From Marinomonas mediterranea MMB-1 (lineage in GTDB: Bacteria; Pseudomonadota; Gammaproteobacteria; Pseudomonadales; Marinomonadaceae), in contig NC_015276.1 in the NCBI RefSeq assembly GCF_000192865.1, forward strand, positions 1,116,001 to 1,180,000: a stretch of DNA of 64,000 nt, written 5' to 3'. The notes under the pieces were generated by a model. It was not told where the DNA came from and searched no databases. It was given only the letters and a program-made list of their open reading frames with translations. Made by a program: the position numbers and the translations under genes. Position 1 is the stretch's first letter; the number at the start of each line of letters is the position of its first letter. Shown here one piece after another: positions 17,109 to 25,582 of the stretch.

Positions 17109-18509
17109 CTATAGCGTCTCTTCCGCAAACTCTGCTAAGCGACTTCGCTCTATGCCATTAACATGCATGACGCTTGCGTATTTAAAGGCCTTACATTTTT
17201 CTACAAGGTACGTTAAACCTGAGGTTAGGGGGGTAATGTATTTATTATCGATTTGAGCAAGGTTGCCCAGAACGATAATTTTCGAGTTGCTACCAATACG
17301 GGTCACAATTGATTTTAATTGGAACTGTGTGAGCCCCTGTGCTTCATCAATGATGATCAATGCGTTGTTAAAAGATCGCCCGCGCATAAAGTTCAAAGAT
17401 TTAAATTGGATATTCGCTTTTTGTTTTACGTAGTCAATGCTACTGAAAGAGTGTTCATCTGCACCGTGTAGAATCTCTAAGTTATCGTCAAATGCAGCGA
17501 GCCAAGGTGCCATTTTTTCTTCCTCCGTTCCAGGCAAAAAGCCGATGTCTTCAGCCATAGGGGGAGTGGAGCGGGCAACAATAATTTTATTAAAACGTTT
17601 CTCTTCCATTGTCACTTGTAATGCATACGCAAGCGCTAGCAGTGTTTTACCTGACCCCGCTGGCCCTGTCATAATCATCAGATCTGAGTTGTCATGGCGT
17701 AATAGATAGAAGGCCATGGCTTGTTCCATGTTTCTGGGTTTGATGCCCCAGAAGCTTTGATGCATTAAATTCTGCTTATTTAGGTCAATTAGGTAAACAT
17801 ACTCTTTGTCTATGTTTACGACGAAGCCTACAAATTCATTTTCATCCAAGATAAACATGTTTAAAAACAGCGTAGGCAGTTCTGTTTTATCGATAATATG
17901 GACGGTGTGGTGTCCATGAACTTCAGTTCTAACTGACTTTATGAGGTTCCACATTTCTCCATCAATTGTGACGTAGCCTTTGTTCATTAAGTCAACGTCA
18001 TCGAGTACTTTGTCCCGACGATAGTCTTCAACACGCTCTAGGCCAGAGCCTTTTGCCTTGATTCTCATATTAATGTCTTTGGTGACAAGGCAGACGGAGG
18101 CTTTAGGATTTGTTGCTTGTAGACTTAACGCGACGTTTATAATTCGATTGTCATTTGCGTGGTCGTGGTTTCCATTGAGAAATGGAATGTTATCTGTGTT
18201 GGTAATTTGTTGGTCGGGAAAAATGGCTAAGGAACCTTCATGACCGGCTGTGTCCGTGTCATGGGATTCTAAAGAATGGATAGGTACGCCATTTTGTAGT
18301 GCTTTCGGAGACGCGTCGCCAACAATCTTGTCGATTGTGTTAATGGCAATTCGCGCCTCTCTACTTACATCCTTGTCACGTCGGTCTTTAATGTAATCTA
18401 GCTCCTCTAAGACGGTCATAGGTATGACAACTTTGTGTTCTGCAAAGGCATAAATTGCAAGAGGGTCGTGCAAAAGCACGTTGGTATCTAGAACATAGAT
18501 CTTTTCCAT
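17109..18509 (-). CDS. PIN domain-PhoH family ATPase (PhoH2 type)
   Basis: A two-domain protein of 466 residues. Residues 1-130 form a PIN nuclease-like domain (KIYVLDTNVLLHDPLAIYAF with the first catalytic Asp; EELDYIKDRRDKDVSREAR). Residues about 250-460 form a PhoH P-loop ATPase with Walker A GPAGSGKT and Walker B ALIIIDEAQGL. PhoH2 proteins elsewhere are reported to act as RNA helicase/nucleases; the role in this organism is not visible from the sequence. Monocistronic. Start ATG 18509 with AGGAG just upstream on the minus strand. Confidence 0.92.
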   Translation of the reverse strand: MEKIYVLDTNVLLHDPLAIYAFAEHKVVIPMTVLEELDYIKDRRDKDVSREARIAINTIDKIVGDASPKALQNGVPIHSLESHDTDTAGHEGSLAIFPDQQITNTDNIPFLNGNHDHANDNRIINVALSLQATNPKASVCLVTKDINMRIKAKGSGLERVEDYRRDKVLDDVDLMNKGYVTIDGEMWNLIKSVRTEVHGHHTVHIIDKTELPTLFLNMFILDENEFVGFVVNIDKEYVYLIDLNKQNLMHQSFWGIKPRNMEQAMAFYLLRHDNSDLMIMTGPAGSGKTLLALAYALQVTMEEKRFNKIIVARSTPPMAEDIGFLPGTEEEKMAPWLAAFDDNLEILHGADEHSFSSIDYVKQKANIQFKSLNFMRGRSFNNALIIIDEAQGLTQFQLKSIVTRIGSNSKIIVLGNLAQIDNKYITPLTSGLTYLVEKCKAFKYASVMHVNGIERSRLAEFAEETL

Positions 18510-18848
18510 AAAGTACTCCTGTGCTATCTAAAACACGTTCACTAATGAGAAAGTAGGGGCTGTTCTTGCTGTATAAATTTGATGGGAAATCGTTAGGTCG
18601 AGTGAATAATTGACTGAGCCGTTTAGGCTGCCTTAAGTGGGTCGAGTGTGACAAATGTAAGTTGATTATTGCGAGCGTTTTGTACAAGTGATGCTTACCA
18701 AATACTCTAAACTACATGATTTTAGTCTATGACAAGTTTGGCAATAATGGAAATAAAAAATCCCCAAAAGGCGAAGCCATTTTGGGGATTTTATTCGCTT
18801 AAAGGCAAGAAACCTTGTTTCTGCTGTAAAAGCGCATTACCTTTCGAT
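18510..18848. other. Intergenic region between the PhoH gene and rpoD
   Basis: It holds the rpoD terminator (18755-18793) and presumably the PhoH promoter. Open frames here (for example a 99-codon minus frame overlapping the PhoH start) have no ribosome site or recognisable product. No further structure seen. Confidence 0.6.
18755..18793 (-). terminator. Rho-independent terminator of rpoD
   Basis: On the minus strand TAAAATCCCCAAAA, loop TGGCTTCGCC, TTTTGGGGATTTTTT. A strong 12-14 bp stem with a U-run, 56 bases after the rpoD stop. Confidence 0.9.
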
Positions 18849-20681
18849 TTATTCGTCTAAGAAGCTGCGTAAGTGCTCGGAGCGACTTGGATGACGAAGT
18901 TTACGCAGTGCTTTCGCTTCAATTTGACGGATACGCTCGCGTGTAACGTCAAATTGTTTGCCTACTTCTTCAAGAGTATGATCTGTATTCATATCAATAC
19001 CAAAACGCATACGAAGTACTTTTGCTTCACGGGCGGTTAGGCCTGCAAGAACCGTCGTTGTAGACTCTTTTAAGCCTTCGATTGTTGCAGTATCGACAGG
19101 AGACTCTGCACCATCATCTTCAATGAAATCGCCTAAGTGTGAATCTTCATCATCACCGATAGGTGTTTCCATAGAAATAGGTTCTTTGGCGATTTTAAGC
19201 ACTTTACGGATCTTATCTTCAGGCATATCCATGCGCACAGCCAGTTCTTCTGGCGTTGCCTCACGACCCATTTCTTGAAGCATTTGACGAGAAATACGAT
19301 TCAGTTTGTTGATTGTTTCAATCATGTGAACTGGAATACGAATAGTCCGCGCCTGGTCTGCGATTGAGCGAGTGATTGCCTGGCGAATCCACCATGTCGC
19401 ATAGGTTGAGAATTTGTAACCACGACGGTATTCGAATTTATCGACCGCTTTCATCAAACCAATATTGCCTTCCTGAATAAGGTCAAGGAACTGCAAACCA
19501 CGGTTTGTATATTTTTTAGCGATCGAGATAACCAAGCGTAGGTTGGCTTCAACCATTTCTTTCTTCGCACGACGTGCGCGAGTTTCGCCAATCGATATGC
19601 GGCGATTGATTTCTTTTAGCTGTGCGATGCTCAGACCCGTATCTTTCGAGATGGCTCTTAGCTTACGTTGGCTGCGAGAAAATTCGGCTTCATTCTCTTC
19701 GAGTGCTGCTGAATAACTTGCAGACAAATCGATCTGTTCTTGTAACCAACCTGGGTTAGTTTCATTGCTTGGGAAGCGCTTCAAAAATTCAGTACGAGGC
19801 ATTCCCGCTTTGCGAACACAGACTTGCATGATCAGGCGCTCTTGCTCTCGCACTTTATCCATGCGAGAACGGACACGATCAATGAGGTCATCGAACAATT
19901 TAGGTACAAGTTTAATCGGAGCAAAACTAATACTAAGCTCTTCTTGTTTGGCTCGAACTGCTGGATCTTGACGATCGCTGTTTTCAAGTAAAGCAAGAAC
20001 TTCGTGATGAATGCGTTTGATCTCGTTGAAACGGCGAGCCGTTTCTTCTGGATCTGGACCGCTTTCTGTTTCTTCCTCTTCATCGTCGTCGCTTGACTCT
20101 TCTTCGTCAGATTCGTCTTCTTCCTCTTCAACGACTTCTTCAATCACTTCCTCGAAGATGGGTTCTTCGCCATCGCCATCAATGAAGCCACTAAAGATAT
20201 CGCTTAAGCGACCTTCTTCTTCAACGGTTCTAGCGTAAGTATCAAGAAGAACATCTACTGCACCAGGGAAGTAAGACAATGATGCCATGACTTCACGGGT
20301 ACCTTCTTCGATACGTTTAGCTATGGCAATTTCGCCTGCACGAGTAAGGAGCTCAACGGTACCCATTTCACGCATGTACATACGTACTGGATCTGTGGTA
20401 CGAGCAACATCTCCTTCAACGGCTGCGAGAGCGGCGGCTGCTTCTTCAGCTGCTTCTTCGTCCGTCGAGTCGCCTTCTTCCATAAGAAGGCTTTCTTTAT
20501 CTGGGGCATATTCTGAAACCACGATCCCCATATCGTTGATCATGGCTACAATTTCTTCAACCTGCTCTGGGTCTGACAGGTCATCGGGAAGATGGTCATT
20601 AACTTCCGTAAAAGTTAAATAACCTTGTTCTTTACCTTTGGCTATCAGTTCTTTGAGACGTGACTGTTGAGTGTCTGACAT
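18849..20681 (-). CDS. rpoD: RNA polymerase primary sigma factor sigma-70
   Basis: 610 residues with all sigma-70 regions: region 1.1 (LKELIAKGKEQGYLTFTEVN), region 1.2 (DPVRMYMREMGTVELLTRAG), a non-conserved region with a highly acidic tract (about residues 175-215), region 2 (FSTYATWWIRQAITRSIADQ), region 3, and region 4.2 helix-turn-helix (EEVGKQFDVTRERIRQIEAK). Directs RNA polymerase to housekeeping promoters. Last gene of rpsU-dnaG-rpoD, the macromolecular synthesis cluster. Confidence 0.98.
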   Translation of the reverse strand: MSDTQQSRLKELIAKGKEQGYLTFTEVNDHLPDDLSDPEQVEEIVAMINDMGIVVSEYAPDKESLLMEEGDSTDEEAAEEAAAALAAVEGDVARTTDPVRMYMREMGTVELLTRAGEIAIAKRIEEGTREVMASLSYFPGAVDVLLDTYARTVEEEGRLSDIFSGFIDGDGEEPIFEEVIEEVVEEEEDESDEEESSDDDEEEETESGPDPEETARRFNEIKRIHHEVLALLENSDRQDPAVRAKQEELSISFAPIKLVPKLFDDLIDRVRSRMDKVREQERLIMQVCVRKAGMPRTEFLKRFPSNETNPGWLQEQIDLSASYSAALEENEAEFSRSQRKLRAISKDTGLSIAQLKEINRRISIGETRARRAKKEMVEANLRLVISIAKKYTNRGLQFLDLIQEGNIGLMKAVDKFEYRRGYKFSTYATWWIRQAITRSIADQARTIRIPVHMIETINKLNRISRQMLQEMGREATPEELAVRMDMPEDKIRKVLKIAKEPISMETPIGDDEDSHLGDFIEDDGAESPVDTATIEGLKESTTTVLAGLTAREAKVLRMRFGIDMNTDHTLEEVGKQFDVTRERIRQIEAKALRKLRHPSRSEHLRSFLDE

Positions 20682-20790
20682 TCGACAACCTATCGTTAGA
20701 ATTCGTTTGGGGTTAGCAAGCCGCGTATTATACTGAAAAAGGTATAAAATTTCCAGTTATAGTTGCTTTTTGCACGTTATTTAAGCAGTT

Positions 20791-22854
20791 TTATTTCTTT
20801 AATTTTTGTTGTCGCAAATGTTCAACCATTGCTCTGTAATCTTGTTTGCCATCTTCACTTTTAATGTAGTCACTTCCTTTACTTTTCAAGCGCTGTGTTG
20901 AGTTATCTGTTCCTAAATTTCGTTCTAATGCGCTAATTAAGTCTGAAATTTCTTGGGTGGCGTTGACTATTTTTTCTTTTGTATGGGCATCGCCGTGGTT
21001 GAGAAGGTGTAAAACTCGGTTGCCGACGTCAGTATTTTTTTTATTAAAAATAAAGTGCCCAGCATTGTGGTCTGGGTGTTTATTGAAATAGCGCCATACC
21101 GTGCTAAGGGTTTGGGTTGCTTCATCTGAGCTGTTTATTAGTGGGTCTGGAACGTCAATGCTTTTGGCGACATTTGGGTGTAACACTAAGCAAAGTATTG
21201 CATGTTCGATTGCGGAAAGAGGTTTGGGGGCTTGAGGTAATTTGGGTGTATCGAACTCTTTATTTATGTAATTGTTTTTGTAGTTGTTTTTGTTGTTACT
21301 ACCAAAGCCACTTTTCTTGTTAAAACCGCTTTTTTTACGAGACCCTCCTCCAAACTCACTTCCGTAAGAATGGTCGATAGGTGCCACTGCGTAATCGTCG
21401 TACTCTGCTTGGGGATGGGGGTAGTCGTCGTAATGATCTGTGCTATAAGAGAGATCATTTCTTTGGTCTGCTTGAATCTCGTTGCTATAAGCGTGCTGTG
21501 AAGGTTCGTTTTGTTGGTTTCTAGCCGCTTCTGTATAGCTTGATCTTTTCGTTGGGATGGCGACTTGGTTTAATGTCTCTTTTTCGATCCCCGATTCTTT
21601 TGATAGCTGTTTTAGTAAGACAGAACGGTAAGTGATGTCATTCGGAATTTGCTGGATCAAGGACATGGCGTTGCGTGCAAATTCCGCGTCGCCTTCTTCA
21701 TGGTCTAGTGTCACTTGATTTCGTGCGTGCTCAAATAGCACGTTTGCAAGTGAGTTGGCATCCTCTAACCGTGCTTGAAAAGCGTCTTGACCTTCTTGTC
21801 TCACCAGTGAATCAGGATCTTCGCCGTCAGGTAAAAATAGAAAGCGTACTTGTTTTCCGTCTTGCATCACGGGGAGTGAGGCTTCTAAGCCGCGAATAGC
21901 CGCCGCTCGGCCAGCTTTGTCGCCGTCGAAACAGAGTGTGATTTTATTAACAAGTTTAAATAGCTTACGAATGTGTTGGCTATTTACCGATGTCCCAAGT
22001 GTTGCAACAGCGTTTGTAATACCATATTGAGCAAGGACGATAACGTCCATGTACCCTTCAACAACAATAATATTGTCTAGGTTTTGTGTGTTTTGTTTCG
22101 CCTCAAATAAGCCATATAGCTCATGGCTCTTATTAAAAACAGCGGTTTCTGGAGAGTTTAAATATTTCGGCTTTTCATCCCCAAAGGCTCGTCCACCAAA
22201 CGCGATAACACGTCCCCTACTGTCGCGAATAGGGAACATGATTCTATCCCTAAAGCGATCATAGTATTGGCCTTGCTGGTCTTTTTTCTCGATCAGCATA
22301 CCGCCATGAAGAAGCTGTTCTTGCTGCTCTGCGCGTTTGCCAATCGCTTTTAATAGGTTGTCCCATCCGGGCGGAGCAAACCCCAATCCATAAACTTTGG
22401 CTATTTGGCCAGAGAGCCCTCGTTCCGAGGCTAAATAATCCGTCGCTTTTTTCTTGAACTGGCTTTGTGTGAGTTGGCTTTGAAAAAAGTGAGCACTTTC
22501 TGTTAGGCGTTTTAATAATTCCGCGTTCTGCTCGTAGCGGTCAGGGGCGCCTTTCTCTTTCGGAACTTCTAGACCGGCGTCTTTCGCCAGCACTTCAATC
22601 GCTTCAACAAAATCTAGGTGGTCATGCTCCATGACAAAGGAGATTGCGTTGCCGCCGGCACCGCAGCCAAAGCAATAATAGAATTGTTTATTCGGATTTA
22701 AGCTAAATGAGGGTGTTTTTTCGTTGTGAAAAGGGCATAACGCAGAATAGTTTTGCCCTGTTTTTTTTAGTGTGACGCGAGACGAAACCACATCGGTTAT
22801 GTCTGTGCGAGCGAGAAGCTCGTCGATAAATTGATCTGGTATACGTCCCGACAT
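20791..22854 (-). CDS. dnaG: DNA primase
   Basis: Synthesises RNA primers for replication. Domains in order: CHC2 zinc-binding domain (CPFHNEKTPSF ... YYCFGCGAGGN, residues 40-65), catalytic core with TOPRIM (VVEGYMDVIVLAQYG near 265; CFDGDKAGRAA near 308), then a C-terminal DnaB-interacting helical domain. At 687 residues it is about 100 longer than E. coli DnaG. The extra length is a low-complexity linker at about 430-540, rich in Asn, Lys, Gly, Ser and Tyr (SGFNKKSGFGSNNKNN), between core and helicase-binding domain. Confidence 0.97.
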   Translation of the reverse strand: MSGRIPDQFIDELLARTDITDVVSSRVTLKKTGQNYSALCPFHNEKTPSFSLNPNKQFYYCFGCGAGGNAISFVMEHDHLDFVEAIEVLAKDAGLEVPKEKGAPDRYEQNAELLKRLTESAHFFQSQLTQSQFKKKATDYLASERGLSGQIAKVYGLGFAPPGWDNLLKAIGKRAEQQEQLLHGGMLIEKKDQQGQYYDRFRDRIMFPIRDSRGRVIAFGGRAFGDEKPKYLNSPETAVFNKSHELYGLFEAKQNTQNLDNIIVVEGYMDVIVLAQYGITNAVATLGTSVNSQHIRKLFKLVNKITLCFDGDKAGRAAAIRGLEASLPVMQDGKQVRFLFLPDGEDPDSLVRQEGQDAFQARLEDANSLANVLFEHARNQVTLDHEEGDAEFARNAMSLIQQIPNDITYRSVLLKQLSKESGIEKETLNQVAIPTKRSSYTEAARNQQNEPSQHAYSNEIQADQRNDLSYSTDHYDDYPHPQAEYDDYAVAPIDHSYGSEFGGGSRKKSGFNKKSGFGSNNKNNYKNNYINKEFDTPKLPQAPKPLSAIEHAILCLVLHPNVAKSIDVPDPLINSSDEATQTLSTVWRYFNKHPDHNAGHFIFNKKNTDVGNRVLHLLNHGDAHTKEKIVNATQEISDLISALERNLGTDNSTQRLKSKGSDYIKSEDGKQDYRAMVEHLRQQKLKK

Positions 22855-22876
22855 AATGCTCGTTAGCCGTTATTAG

Positions 22877-23323
22877 TTAAGCAATAAGTGCTTTTACGTG
22901 TTTGCTAACCACACCCATGTCGCCTCGTCCTTGGACTTGAGGCTTAACAATTGCCATAACGGCACCCATTTGCTGCATGCTATTTGCGCCAGTTTCTTCA
23001 ACTGCTGCTTTTACAATTGCGATGATTTCGTCTTCCGTTAGAGCGGTAGGCAAGAACTCGCTAATGATTGCGATTTCTTTTTGCTCTATTTCGGCTAAGT
23101 CGTCACGTCCGCCATCCGTAAATTGCTGAACGGAATCTTTGCGTTGCTTAACCATTTTATCTAGTACAGCGAGAATGCGTGTATCGTCAACGTCAATTCG
23201 CTCATCAACTTCAATGCGTTTAATCTCGGCAAGAATAGTGCGGATAACGGTGACGCGCTCTTTTTCCTTCGCTCGCATTGAGGCTTTAAGTGTATCTGAA
23301 ATGGTTTTCTTTAAGTCAGACAT
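22877..23323 (-). CDS. yqeY: GatB/YqeY domain protein
   Basis: 148 residues from MSDLKKTISDTLKASMRAKE; an in-frame codon 11 positions upstream would also keep it open, but this start fits the family. YqeY proteins resemble the tRNA-binding tail of GatB amidotransferase; their function is not settled. Features seen: RAKEKERVTVIRTILAEIKRIE and the C-terminal TGANSMQQMGAVMAIVKPQVQGRGDMG motif. It sits between rpsU and dnaG, a frequent arrangement. Confidence 0.93.
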   Translation of the reverse strand: MSDLKKTISDTLKASMRAKEKERVTVIRTILAEIKRIEVDERIDVDDTRILAVLDKMVKQRKDSVQQFTDGGRDDLAEIEQKEIAIISEFLPTALTEDEIIAIVKAAVEETGANSMQQMGAVMAIVKPQVQGRGDMGVVSKHVKALIA

Positions 23324-23353
23324 AAGGGGTCCTATAGTATGCAGTATCAGAAA

Positions 23354-23385
23354 CAAAAAAACGGCTAGTTGAGAAACTAACCGTT
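23354..23385 (-). terminator. Rho-independent terminator or attenuator after rpsU
   Basis: On the minus strand AACGGTTAGTT-TCTC-AACTAGCCGTT followed by TTTTTT: an 11-bp stem with one G-U pair. It lies between rpsU and yqeY and probably lowers read-through into dnaG and rpoD, as the rpsU-dnaG terminator does in E. coli. Confidence 0.85.
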
Positions 23386-23469
23386 CTGATGTGTTAATCA
23401 GAATCTGATTAACTTAGCACATTAACTGGCAAATTTAAGCAGTAAGTGCTGCGCGTTGTACAAAAATTT

Positions 23470-23685
23470 CTAGTACAAGCGTTGGAATTTTTTCTGCTCA
23501 CGAGAAACTTTCTTCGCATGACGTTTAACAGCTGCAGCTGCTGCACGCTTACGGAGAGTTGTTGGTTTCTCATAGCACTCGCGACGACGTACTTCAGCAA
23601 GAACGCCTGCTTTTTCACAAGAGCGCTTGAAACGACGTAGAGCGATGTCAAATGGTTCGTTATCTTTAACTTTTACTGATGGCAT
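23470..23685 (-). CDS. rpsU: 30S ribosomal protein S21
   Basis: 71 residues starting MPSVKVKDNEPFDIALRRFK, the normal S21 N-terminus, with a very basic C-terminus (ALRRFKRSCEKAGVLAEVRRR, KKVSREQKKFQRLY). A frame opens three codons upstream but the start used matches the family. First gene of rpsU-yqeY-dnaG-rpoD, divergent from tsaD. Confidence 0.97.
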   Translation of the reverse strand: MPSVKVKDNEPFDIALRRFKRSCEKAGVLAEVRRRECYEKPTTLRKRAAAAAVKRHAKKVSREQKKFQRLY

Positions 23686-24078
23686 TAATATCACCTTAAA
23701 TTGGGTTTATACGTTTAAAATAAACGGCACGAATGATACAGATTTTTGTACCAGACTTCCTCATATTTTGATCAATATGATGCCGTATGGCGGTTCGACC
23801 TGCTACTAACCACTATCAATTGAAACTAATCAGAGAATGAAAATCGGATTAGATTGGAATAATAGTGCATTTTTAACTAGGTACTTTTTATTTCTAAGCC
23901 TAGGTTTTCGCTACTGTGTGAGCGAAGAAATTAGAATCACCTGCCTTTTGATTAAACGTTAAAACGCGCGAGATTATATAGAGCTGATCAAGAGCTGTCT
24001 ATATAAAAATCAAACATGATACAAAACAGCCTCACAATTGAGGTACAATGCGCGGCAAATGTATCGAGAGAGAACATA
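23686..24078. other. Divergent rpsU/tsaD intergenic region
   Basis: 393 bases with no credible gene. A possible tsaD -10 element TACAAT is at 24044-24049, overlapping a small inverted repeat CCTCA-CAAT-TGAGG (24030-24043). No convincing -35 box was found. The rpsU promoter should lie near 23700-23800, but no consensus pair stood out. Confidence 0.5.
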
Positions 24079-25113
24079 ATGAAAGTACTAGGTCTTGAGA
24101 CTTCCTGTGATGAAACAGGTATTGCGATTTATGATACGGACGCTGGGTTGCTAGCACATAAAATCTATTCGCAGATTGAGCAACATGCAGAGTATGGCGG
24201 TGTTGTCCCAGAATTGGCGTCTCGAGACCATGTTCGAAAAACATTGCCTCTTATTGATGACGTATTAGAAGAGGCTGGTTTAACTAAAGCTGATTTGAGT
24301 GCGATTGCCTTTACCAGCGGCCCAGGGTTAGTGGGGGCATTAATGGCGGGGGCGACGATAGGGCGCTCTTTAGCGATGTCTCTCGATATTCCTGCATTAG
24401 GGGTTCATCACATGGAAGGCCACTTATTAGCGCCTATGCTGGAAGATGAACGACCTGATATGCCATTTATAGCGTTGCTTGTTTCGGGTGGGCACACTCA
24501 GCTTGTGCGAGTAGATGCCATTGGTAAGTATAAATTATTAGGGCAGTCTTTGGACGATGCTGCTGGAGAAGCGTTTGATAAAGCCGCAAAGATGATCGGA
24601 CTGCCGTATCCAGGTGGACCGTATATAGCGTCACTTGCAGAGCATGGAAACCCAGATTCGGGGATAAAGTTTCCTCGCCCCATGACAGACCGCCCTGGAC
24701 TGGATTTTAGTTTTAGTGGGTTGAAAACGGCCTTTCTAACAGCGGTACACGAAGCGCTCGATGACGAGCGTTTTAATGAACAATTTAAATCTGATATTGC
24801 GCTTGCGTTTGAGCAAGCGGTTGTTGATACCTTAGTAATCAAATGTCGTCGAGCACTTGAGCAAGAAAGTCTTAAACGCTTGATTATAGCCGGTGGTGTG
24901 AGTGCCAATAAAAGGCTTCGTGAACAGCTGGAATCAAAATTAGCAAAAATAGGTGGTAGTGTGTTCTACGCGCGACCGGAGTTTTGTACTGATAATGGCG
25001 CAATGATTGCGTATGCTGGCGCTCAACGATTGAAAGCGGGACAATCATCTCCGTTAAACCTTTCAATTAGGGCGCGCTGGCCTTTGTCTGATCTTGAGGC
25101 TATTGGCGTTTAA
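24079..25113 (+). CDS. tsaD: TsaD, tRNA N6-threonylcarbamoyladenosine synthase subunit
   Basis: Transfers the threonylcarbamoyl group to A37 of ANN-decoding tRNAs with TsaB and TsaE. The 344-residue product begins MKVLGLETSCDETGIAIYD, has the metal-binding GVHHMEGHLLAP (His pair near 110-115), LLVSGGHTQLV, and the C-terminal AGGVSANKRLR and TDNGAMIAYAG motifs. The start is ATG 24079; the frame is open 21 codons further up but that part is not family-like. Divergent from rpsU, as in many gammaproteobacteria. Confidence 0.97.
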   Translation: MKVLGLETSCDETGIAIYDTDAGLLAHKIYSQIEQHAEYGGVVPELASRDHVRKTLPLIDDVLEEAGLTKADLSAIAFTSGPGLVGALMAGATIGRSLAMSLDIPALGVHHMEGHLLAPMLEDERPDMPFIALLVSGGHTQLVRVDAIGKYKLLGQSLDDAAGEAFDKAAKMIGLPYPGGPYIASLAEHGNPDSGIKFPRPMTDRPGLDFSFSGLKTAFLTAVHEALDDERFNEQFKSDIALAFEQAVVDTLVIKCRRALEQESLKRLIIAGGVSANKRLREQLESKLAKIGGSVFYARPEFCTDNGAMIAYAGAQRLKAGQSSPLNLSIRARWPLSDLEAIGV

Positions 25114-25119
25114 AACGAG

Positions 25120-25189
25120 TGGAAACCTTTGCGTGACGACTGCGCTCTCCAAAACGAGGCTTTCTTGTGGTGTCGTGCAAAGGTTTCCA
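25120..25189. other. Stem-loop of about 70 bases between tsaD and folB
   Basis: TGGAAACCTTTGC (25120-25132) is the exact reverse complement of GCAAAGGTTTCCA (25177-25189). Inside, ACGAC (25136-25140) pairs with GTCGT (25172-25176) after a three-base bulge. No U-run follows on either strand, so it is not an ordinary terminator. Confidence 0.8.
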
Positions 25190-25228
25190 GTGACGTCGTA
25201 TCGAATTTAAAAAGGCAATGGATGTAAT

Positions 25229-25582
25229 ATGAAAGATCTTGTGTTGATAGAAGGCCTGCACGTTGACGCCGTGATTGGTGTGTATGATTGGGAAAAAGAA
25301 ATTCTTCAAAATTTGGTTTTTGATTTAGAAATGGCTCACGATAACCGTCCTGCTGCCGCAACGGATGATTTGTCGAAGACGCTCGACTATGAGGCAATAT
25401 CGAATTTTATTAAACAATATTGTCTAGAGAATACCTTCGAATTAATTGAGACCTTAGCGGAACGGCTTTGTGCAAAGCTAATGGATGTTTTCGAATTTGA
25501 ATCAATTCTTATGACGCTTCGTAAACCTGGTGCAGTGTCTGCTGCAAGAAGCGTCGGAGTTAAGATTTATCGAACCCGTTAA
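25229..25582 (+). CDS. folB: Dihydroneopterin aldolase
   Basis: Cleaves dihydroneopterin to hydroxymethyldihydropterin in folate synthesis. 117 residues, the family length, with IEGLHVDAVIGVYDWEKE, the TLDYEAISNFIKQY core and LRKPGAVSAARSVGVKI near the C-terminus; Glu and Lys of these motifs are the usual active-site residues. The start at 25229 follows a weak AAAAAGG-type site. The 3' end overlaps the convergent cca gene by 23 bases. Confidence 0.94.
   Translation: MKDLVLIEGLHVDAVIGVYDWEKEILQNLVFDLEMAHDNRPAAATDDLSKTLDYEAISNFIKQYCLENTFELIETLAERLCAKLMDVFEFESILMTLRKPGAVSAARSVGVKIYRTR

Noticed and set aside
18388..18687. 99-codon minus-strand frame at the PhoH 5' end
   Set aside because: It overlaps the PhoH start in another frame, has no ribosome site, and the product is unlike any family I know.
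24498..24908. 136-codon minus-strand frame inside tsaD
   Set aside because: Antisense shadow of the conserved tsaD gene; Ser/Ala/Pro-rich composition and no start signal.
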